Shown in pieces: positions 7,687-11,957 of a stretch of 11,957 nt of DNA. This DNA comes from an uncultured Acetatifactor sp. (GTDB lineage: Bacteria; Bacillota; Clostridia; Lachnospirales; Lachnospiraceae): contig CAJTSY010000085.1 of assembly GCA_910578995.1 (NCBI GenBank), positions 6,255 to 18,211 of the forward strand, written 5' to 3'. The position numbers and the translations under genes were made by a program. How positions within the stretch are numbered: the stretch's first letter is position 1; each line of letters starts with the position of its first letter. The notes under the pieces are model-generated. The model saw nothing but the letters and a program-made list of their open reading frames with translations, did not search any database and was not told where the DNA came from.

Positions 7687-7842
7687 GTATCGTCAGGTGG
7701 AGAGAACGGAAGCGTTGATGCCGGAAATCACCGGGCGAAGAGAGCGGAAGTCCTGAGGCCGGAGCATCGTCGGACGGGGAGAACGGAAGCGGTGATGCCG
7801 GGGCATCCTCAGGCGATGAAAGCGGATCCGGCGATGGCCGGG
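7414..7842 (+). repeat. Eleven tandem 39-bp units, seven coding and four beyond the stop
   Basis: The units encode 13 residues of the type SSSGEESGSGDAG or ASSGEESGSGEAE. Units 1-7 (7414-7686) are in frame; in unit 7 the last codon is the TAG stop. Unit 8 (7687-7725) is still in frame, unit 9 (7726-7763) is 38 bp, unit 10 (7764-7802) is 39 bp and unit 11 (7803-7842) is 40 bp. The repeats share a core GAAGAGAGCGGAAGC and are contiguous, with no spacers, so this is a coding minisatellite and not a CRISPR array. Confidence 0.9.
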
Positions 7843-7887
7843 GACAGGAATTCCGACAGCGCTCAGGAAGGCGGAGCTGACGAATAA
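7687..7887 (+). pseudogene. Decayed 3' extension of the foldase repeat tail
   Basis: Past TAG 7684-7686 the frame of the foldase gene continues through unit 8. It is lost by a 1-bp deletion in unit 9 and regained by a 1-bp insertion in unit 11 (GATGGCC for GATGCC). It then runs in frame through DSAQEGGADE to TAA 7885-7887. Where intact units have GCCGGG, unit 7 has GACTAG, so the stop arose by substitution inside the repeat. An earlier protein would have ended at 7887, with about 674 residues. I infer this from sequence alone; a sequencing or assembly error in the repeats is the main alternative. Confidence 0.65.
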
Positions 7888-7898
7888 ATACGAAGGAG

Positions 7899-7929
7899 AG
7901 GGCGGCGCAGGGTTTCATGGCCGCCCTTT
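7899..7929 (+). terminator. Intrinsic terminator after the foldase gene
   Basis: AGGGCGGC (7899-7906) pairs perfectly with GCCGCCCT (7920-7927) across a 13-nt loop, followed by TT and then AAATGTT. The stem is strong but the U-tract is short. It lies 12 nt after the ancestral TAA at 7887, which supports that TAA as the original end of the gene and separates the foldase unit from cca. Confidence 0.6.
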
Positions 7930-7970
7930 AAATGTTGGCCTGCAGGCAGGAATGGTATGGAAGCCGGGTA

Positions 7971-7976
7971 TATAAT
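7971..7976 (+). promoter_or_regulatory. Perfect -10 box upstream of cca
   Basis: TATAAT occurs 24 nt before the cca start codon, after the terminator hairpin at 7899-7929. No good -35 box is seen at 16-18 nt spacing and there is no TGn extension, so activity is uncertain. Transcription starting near 7983 would leave a very short leader with the ribosome site (GGAAGG, 7987-7992). Confidence 0.3.
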
Positions 7977-7999
7977 GGCCGGGAAAGGAAGGTGGCAGG

Positions 8000-9349
8000 A
8001 TGAAACGCAATATCAGCATAAGTGTGCCCCAAAAGGGACAGGCTATCATAGACGCCATCAGAAGGGCGGGGTTTGAGGCCTATGTGGTGGGCGGCTGTGT
8101 AAGGGACTGTATTCTGGGCAGGGAGCCCGAGGACTGGGACATCACTACCTCGGCCACACCCGCCCAGGTGAAAGCCCTTTTTTCCCGTACCATAGATACG
8201 GGACTGCAGCATGGTACGGTTACCGTCGTGATGGACAGAGAGGGATTTGAGGTTACCACTTACCGGCTTGACGGAAAGTATGAGGACGGCAGGCATCCGA
8301 AGGAGGTAACTTTCACGCCGAGCCTGGAGGAGGACTTGAAGCGCAGGGATCTGACCATTAACGCCATGGCCTATAATGACCGGGAGGGCCTGGTAGATCT
8401 GTTTGGCGGAATGGAGGATCTGGAGGCGGGAATCGTGCGGTGCGTGGGGAACCCGGGGGAGCGTTTTGAGGAAGACGCGCTGCGCATACTGCGGGCAATC
8501 CGCTTTTCCGCGCAGCTGGGATATGCCATTGAGGAGGAGACCCTGGAGGCCATTCGCCGGCTTGCGCCCCGTTTAAGCAGGATCAGCGCCGAGCGGATCC
8601 AGGTGGAACTGGTAAAACTGCTGGTTTCCCCCCATCCGGACTATCTCCGTACAGCTTATGACACTGGTGTCACAAAAGTTTTTCTTCCGGAACTGGACAG
8701 ATGCATGGAGACGGAGCAGAGGCATCCCCATCACTGCTATAGTGTGGGGGAGCATATCCTTCATTCCCTGAAGTGGGTGGAGGCTGACAGGACGCTGCGC
8801 CTTGCCATGCTGCTCCATGATATTGGAAAGCCGGAGACGGAAACCGTGGACGAGGAAGGAATTACCCATTTCCACCGGCATGCCGCAGTGAGCGCGGAGC
8901 TGGCGGAGGCAGTTTTAAAGAGACTCAAATTTGACAACGAGACCATCCGCATGGTGCGTAAGCTGGTGTTGTATCACGACTATGGAAACGGAGTCGAACC
9001 GAACATGGCCGCCGTGCGCCGTGCAGTCAGTAAGATAGGGGAGGATGCCTTCCCGGGACTTTTCGCCGTAAAGCGGGCTGACGTTATGGCCCAGAGCGGA
9101 TACCTGAGGCAGGAAAAGCTGGAAAGACTGGATCAATGGCAGAAGCTTTACGGGAAAGTAATGGAACAGGGGCAGTGCGTATCCCTGAAGGATCTTGCCA
9201 TAACCGGGACGGATCTGATTGCCGCAGGCTGGAAGCCCGGCAGGGAGCTTGGGGAAACCCTGCAGAAACTTTTGGAGCTGGTTTTGGAGGATCCCTGTAA
9301 GAACAGGAGTGAGATTCTGATGGAGGAGGCAGTGCGGCTTCGAAAATAG
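8000..9349 (+). CDS. cca: CCA tRNA nucleotidyltransferase with HD domain
   Basis: The product is 449 residues, a usual size for the bacterial class II enzyme with a C-terminal HD domain. It adds or repairs the 3' CCA end of tRNAs from CTP and ATP in the cytoplasm. The nucleotidyltransferase signature is complete: GGCVRD at residues 31-36, then Asp45 and Asp47 in EDWDITT as the metal-binding pair. RRDLTINAMAYN at 115-126 is the second conserved motif. A tRNA-binding helical region follows, including the RFEEDALRILRAIRFSAQLG stretch. An HD phosphohydrolase motif follows (LLHDIGKPE, His273-Asp274). The start has GGAAGG upstream. Because bacterial tRNA genes may or may not encode CCA, this enzyme is either essential or a repair enzyme. 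The CotS-like gene follows after 104 bp. Confidence 0.95.
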   Translation: MKRNISISVPQKGQAIIDAIRRAGFEAYVVGGCVRDCILGREPEDWDITTSATPAQVKALFSRTIDTGLQHGTVTVVMDREGFEVTTYRLDGKYEDGRHPKEVTFTPSLEEDLKRRDLTINAMAYNDREGLVDLFGGMEDLEAGIVRCVGNPGERFEEDALRILRAIRFSAQLGYAIEEETLEAIRRLAPRLSRISAERIQVELVKLLVSPHPDYLRTAYDTGVTKVFLPELDRCMETEQRHPHHCYSVGEHILHSLKWVEADRTLRLAMLLHDIGKPETETVDEEGITHFHRHAAVSAELAEAVLKRLKFDNETIRMVRKLVLYHDYGNGVEPNMAAVRRAVSKIGEDAFPGLFAVKRADVMAQSGYLRQEKLERLDQWQKLYGKVMEQGQCVSLKDLAITGTDLIAAGWKPGRELGETLQKLLELVLEDPCKNRSEILMEEAVRLRK

Positions 9350-9362
9350 GACAAAAGCAGTA

Positions 9363-9392
9363 ACATACTTTCAGGATTGACCTCATATGATA
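9363..9392 (+). promoter_or_regulatory. Candidate SigE/SigK-type sporulation promoter for the CotS-like gene
   Basis: CATATGAT (9384-9391) resembles the SigE -10 (CATACAnT), and CATATGATA fits the SigK -10 (CATAnnnTA). ACATACT (9363-9369), 14 nt upstream, matches the SigE -35 (KMATATT) at 5 of 7 positions. No SigA promoter is seen here. Both factors work in the mother cell, where coat proteins are made, so context supports the match, but it was found by eye in a short AT-rich gap. Confidence 0.35.
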
Positions 9393-9439
9393 GGTTAGGA
9401 ACCGGACTGGACGCAGTGCGGCGATGGAAGAAACCAATC

Positions 9440-9445
9440 AGGAGG
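9440..9445 (+). promoter_or_regulatory. Ribosome site that favours a GTG start for the CotS-like gene
   Basis: AGGAGG lies exactly 8 nt before GTG 9454. The ATG at 9424 has no such site upstream (only CGCAGTGCGGCG), so the downstream GTG is the better start. Confidence 0.65.
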
Positions 9446-9453
9446 AGCCGGAA

Positions 9454-10461
9454 GTGAACGACAGGGCAGTTGAGTTACTGGAACAGTATGATATCGAGGT
9501 GCTTCGTACCAGGAAGGGCAGAGGGGCAATTTTGTGCGATACCAGTCAGGGATGCCTGATTTTGAAGGAATATGCAGGGAGCCAGGAGAGAATCGCGCTG
9601 CAGGATAAGCTGCTCGGACAGGTTGCGGAGGCGGGACTGGTGCAGGTGGAGCGGATTCTGCCGGACAGGGAAGGGGCGCTGTTTGTAAAGGATAACGACG
9701 GCGTCAGGTATGTGCTGAAGACCTGGCAGGACGGAAGGGAATGCAGCATCCACGACAGGGGAGAATGCGTGGAGGCAGTGAGGTTTCTGGCAAAACTGCA
9801 CGGCAGCATGGTGCTTCCGGCGGATACGCCGGGGCTTCCGGAGACATTTTCATCGGAGGCCGAATACGAAAAGCGCAACAGGGAGCTGAGGCGTGTGAAG
9901 AAATATCTTCAGCAGAAAAAGCAGAAGAACTGGTTTGAGATCAGCCTGCGCAAAGCCATGGATGTCTTTCTGGAACAGGCAGCAGCAGTGCTGGAGGAGT
10001 GGAAGGGATACGCCTCCCTGTTTTCGGTAAATGAGGGGGAACCGGCGGCATTTTGTCATGGCGACTATCAATATCACAATATACTCCTGGGAAGCGGGGG
10101 GTGGCTTCTGGTAAATTTTGAGAAGTATGTCCGTGACAATCCGGTCAGGGATCTGTACCTGCTGCTGCGCAAGCTTCTGGAGAAGGAGAACTGGTCCGTG
10201 TCCCTGGGATCCGCATTGCTGGAGGCCTATGAGAGGGAGCGCCCCATCTCCGCCGGCAGCAGGATCGATTTGTATTACAGGCTGGCATATCCGGAAAAAT
10301 TCTGGAAAATCGCCAATTTTTATTACAATTCCGGAAAGGCATGGATTCCGGAAAAGAATCAGGAGAAACTGGAAAAGGTCATTGCCCAGGAGAAGGAAAA
10401 ACAGCGTTTCCTGGACGAGGTGTTCCGCGACCTGGGCCATCTGGGACGGGAGCGGTCATGA
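9454..10461 (+). CDS. CotS family spore-coat protein (kinase-like fold)
   Basis: The product is 335 residues from GTG 9454 (345 if ATG 9424 is used). The N-terminus has the family opening with YDIEVLRTRKGRGA, followed by a kinase N-lobe-like Lys in CLILKEY. The C-lobe carries FCHGDYQYHN (His202, Asp204, Asn209), equal to the catalytic loop of aminoglycoside-phosphotransferase/CotS proteins. The usual DFG/DFD-type Asp is replaced by Asn221 in NFEKY. A conserved-looking C-terminal part, YPEKFWKIANFYY and KAWIPEK, also fits clostridial CotS-like proteins. The family is tied to spore coat assembly in the mother cell; whether it phosphorylates anything is unclear. There is no signal peptide or membrane segment. 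The PEGA lipoprotein gene starts 88 bp downstream without a terminator, so they may share a transcript. Confidence 0.85.
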   Translation: MNDRAVELLEQYDIEVLRTRKGRGAILCDTSQGCLILKEYAGSQERIALQDKLLGQVAEAGLVQVERILPDREGALFVKDNDGVRYVLKTWQDGRECSIHDRGECVEAVRFLAKLHGSMVLPADTPGLPETFSSEAEYEKRNRELRRVKKYLQQKKQKNWFEISLRKAMDVFLEQAAAVLEEWKGYASLFSVNEGEPAAFCHGDYQYHNILLGSGGWLLVNFEKYVRDNPVRDLYLLLRKLLEKENWSVSLGSALLEAYERERPISAGSRIDLYYRLAYPEKFWKIANFYYNSGKAWIPEKNQEKLEKVIAQEKEKQRFLDEVFRDLGHLGRERS

Positions 10462-10519
10462 GGGGCGAAGATACAGGGAGAAACGTTTGGAGGTTTCAAT
10501 TTCAAACGATTGATTGGCA

Positions 10520-10542
10520 TGTACGCTGCGGCGTACAAGAGG
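10520..10542 (+). promoter_or_regulatory. Hairpin abutting the ribosome site of the PEGA lipoprotein gene
   Basis: TGTACGC (10520-10526) pairs perfectly with GCGTACA (10531-10537) across a TGCG loop. AAGAGG (10537-10542) begins where the stem ends, overlapping by one base. It is 7 nt before GTG 10550 but only 1 nt before ATG 10544, so it favours the GTG start. The stem could limit ribosome access. Confidence 0.45.
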
Positions 10543-10549
10543 TATGAAT

Positions 10550-11957
10550 GTGAAAAAAAACGTTGGAGATACCCGGAGAAAGAAAAACAGATTCAGGGAG
10601 GTCTTGTTTGCGGCAGCAGCAGCCCTTTTCCTGTCCGGCTGCGGGACCGCGTTCCCGTGGAACGGCGGTAAGCCGGAAAGCACGCCTGCGCCTGAAAAGG
10701 CCGACACAGGCTTTGTGGTTCCCGGACCGGAAAGCTATGATTCCGCTGATACCGCCATCCTGACGGACCGGAACGAAGAGGAAAATACGGTGACCTTCCT
10801 GAATCTTGACCTGGGCCGGAAATATACGCTGTCCATGGACGGGACTACGAGGCTATATGACAAATACGGCGAGGCAATCACGATTGGGCAGATACAGAAG
10901 GGGGACATTGTGGATGTCACTTTTCTGAAATCCAGGAAGCATTTGACTACAATGTGCCTGTCAACTCAAAGTTGGGGATACTCCGACGTGGTGCAGTACG
11001 AGATAAACACGGGAAAGGGAGAGGTGACCATCGGGGATGAGCTGTATAAGCTAACTTCCAATACCCAGTACCTGTCCCAGGGCAGAAATATTGAACTGAT
11101 GGATCTGAATGCCGCGGACGTGCTGAGTTTTCAGGGCATAGGCAGCCAGGTCCTTTCTGTGCGTGTGGAGAGGGGGCATGGCTACCTGCGCCTGACCAAT
11201 GATGAAAATTTTGTCGGAGGATGGATCGAGGTGGGTGATACCCTGATCCAGCGCATAACGGAGGACATGCTGCTTCTGGTGCCGGAGGGAAATTATCGTG
11301 TCAGTATCAGCAACAAGGGCGGAGGCGGCGTCAAAGACGCTCAGATACTGCGGAATGAGGAAACGGTACTGGATATAGGCGACCTGGAGATACCGGAACC
11401 GCAGACAGGCATGGTGCTTTTCTCCCTGACGCCCTCCGATGCCAGGCTGTATATAGACGGGGAGGAAGCGGATGCCTCCGGCCCGGTTACCTTGGAGTAC
11501 GGCCTTCACCAGCTGATTGTGCGGGCGGAAGGATATCAGTCCATCACACAGTATATCCGGGTGGCTCAGGAGTCTGCAAGCTTTGACATCGTCATGGAAG
11601 CTGTGGAGGCAGAGGGCGGGGAAGATGAAAGCAGCACGGAATCTGACTCCTCCTCCCAGAATCCGGTGACCGATTATTATAAGGTGTATATTGATGCGCC
11701 GGAGGGGGCGGAGGTTTACCTGGACGGACATTATGTGGGAATCGTCCCCTGCAGTTTCCGGAAGTCCGAAGGCTCCCATGTGATTATACTGCGGAAGGAA
11801 GGACATGAGACCAGGAGTTATACGGTGCAGATTGACGATTCGGACAAGGATATGTCCTACTCCTTCGCGGATCTGGTGAAATATGGCGGGGGGAAGGATG
11901 ATGGGGAGTCCAGCCCCAGTCCCAGCCCCAGTCCCAGCCCCGATCCGAGCACTAGCC
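10550..11957 (+). CDS. PEGA-domain lipoprotein, 3'-truncated
   Basis: The frame from GTG 10550 stays open for 469 codons to the window end, so the C-terminus is missing. A basic N-terminus and hydrophobic stretch (residues 14-30) end in the lipobox LSGC with Cys31 as the lipidation site, so the mature protein is anchored to the outer face of the cytoplasmic membrane. After a proline-rich linker (about 40-55) and a mixed beta-rich domain (about 70-285) come two PEGA-type repeats. One is at about 287-350, with LYIDGEEA; the other starts at 377, with VYIDAPEGAEVYLDGHYVG. A Ser/Asp/Glu linker joins them. The visible end is an SPSPSPSPSP run. PEGA domains are found in surface proteins and often sit next to enzyme or glycan-binding domains; the role here is unknown. 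The upstream CotS-like gene suggests, but does not prove, a link to the spore envelope. Confidence 0.8.
   Translation, partial: MKKNVGDTRRKKNRFREVLFAAAAALFLSGCGTAFPWNGGKPESTPAPEKADTGFVVPGPESYDSADTAILTDRNEEENTVTFLNLDLGRKYTLSMDGTTRLYDKYGEAITIGQIQKGDIVDVTFLKSRKHLTTMCLSTQSWGYSDVVQYEINTGKGEVTIGDELYKLTSNTQYLSQGRNIELMDLNAADVLSFQGIGSQVLSVRVERGHGYLRLTNDENFVGGWIEVGDTLIQRITEDMLLLVPEGNYRVSISNKGGGGVKDAQILRNEETVLDIGDLEIPEPQTGMVLFSLTPSDARLYIDGEEADASGPVTLEYGLHQLIVRAEGYQSITQYIRVAQESASFDIVMEAVEAEGGEDESSTESDSSSQNPVTDYYKVYIDAPEGAEVYLDGHYVGIVPCSFRKSEGSHVIILRKEGHETRSYTVQIDDSDKDMSYSFADLVKYGGGKDDGESSPSPSPSPSPDPSTS
11909..11957 (+). repeat. 12-bp repeat coding a Ser-Pro run at the window edge
   Basis: AGCCCCAGTCCC is repeated to give alternating Ser-Pro residues in the PEGA lipoprotein, then changes to DPSTS. 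The repeat runs up to the window end, so its length and what follows are not known. Such Ser-Pro linkers usually separate domains of surface proteins. Confidence 0.7.

Noticed and set aside
7442..7756. A plus-strand frame in another phase over the same repeats
   Set aside because: A shadow of the repetitive DNA; it codes only Gln/Arg/Ala repeats and overlaps the foldase gene.
7414..7842. CRISPR array
   Set aside because: The 39-bp units touch each other with no spacers, code for protein and vary by codon-level changes.
7346..7918. A long minus-strand frame across the foldase repeats
   Set aside because: It arises because the repeats are free of stops in several frames; its product is a meaningless Arg/Phe/His-rich repeat and it has no ribosome site.
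10507..10542. SigA promoter (TTGATT with TACAAG) before the PEGA lipoprotein gene
   Set aside because: The -10 would overlap the ribosome site, leaving no leader, and the boxes are weak.

Overview
The window reads as ordinary chromosome of a spore-forming Firmicute, most likely a Lachnospiraceae-type Clostridium relative. The grounds are strong AGGAGG-type ribosome sites, frequent AGG arginine codons with a moderately GC-rich body and AT-rich intergenic regions, an M3 oligoendopeptidase of the 'not PepF' type, a clostridial CotS-like spore-coat kinase-fold protein and a PEGA lipoprotein. No species call is possible. There is no phage, transposon, CRISPR array, rRNA or tRNA.

Left part (1-3918). 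A 5'-truncated gene on + (1-831) looks like the C-terminal half of an Eis-like GNAT acetyltransferase ending in a sterol-carrier-like domain; the window opens inside a 10-residue tandem repeat of this protein. It converges on two minus-strand genes: a GtrII-like polytopic glucosyltransferase (906-2597) and, upstream of it, a two-TM membrane protein resembling DUF6709 (2723-3841). A terminator-like hairpin separates those two. An AT-rich divergent intergenic region (3842-4098) carries promoter candidates in both directions.

Right part (4099-11957), all on +. The order is M3 oligoendopeptidase, a membrane-anchored parvulin/SurA-like foldase, CCA tRNA nucleotidyltransferase (cca), a CotS-family protein, and a PEGA lipoprotein that runs off the window. 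The foldase has a highly repetitive acidic Ser/Gly/Glu tail. Its 39-bp repeat array does not end at the stop codon: about four further units lie downstream, with compensating -1 and +1 indels, and lead to an in-frame TAA about 200 bp later. I read this as a shortened tail. A terminator hairpin follows and cca starts a new unit. The CotS-like gene has a candidate mother-cell (SigE/SigK-like) promoter, and the lipoprotein behind it may be co-expressed.

Functionally this is housekeeping, envelope and sporulation material, not a defence or biosynthetic system. The most interesting signals are the decayed repeat tail of the foldase, the sporulation-type promoter with the CotS/PEGA pair, and the structured DNA in the intergenic regions. 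I did not find evidence of a wholly new multi-gene system.
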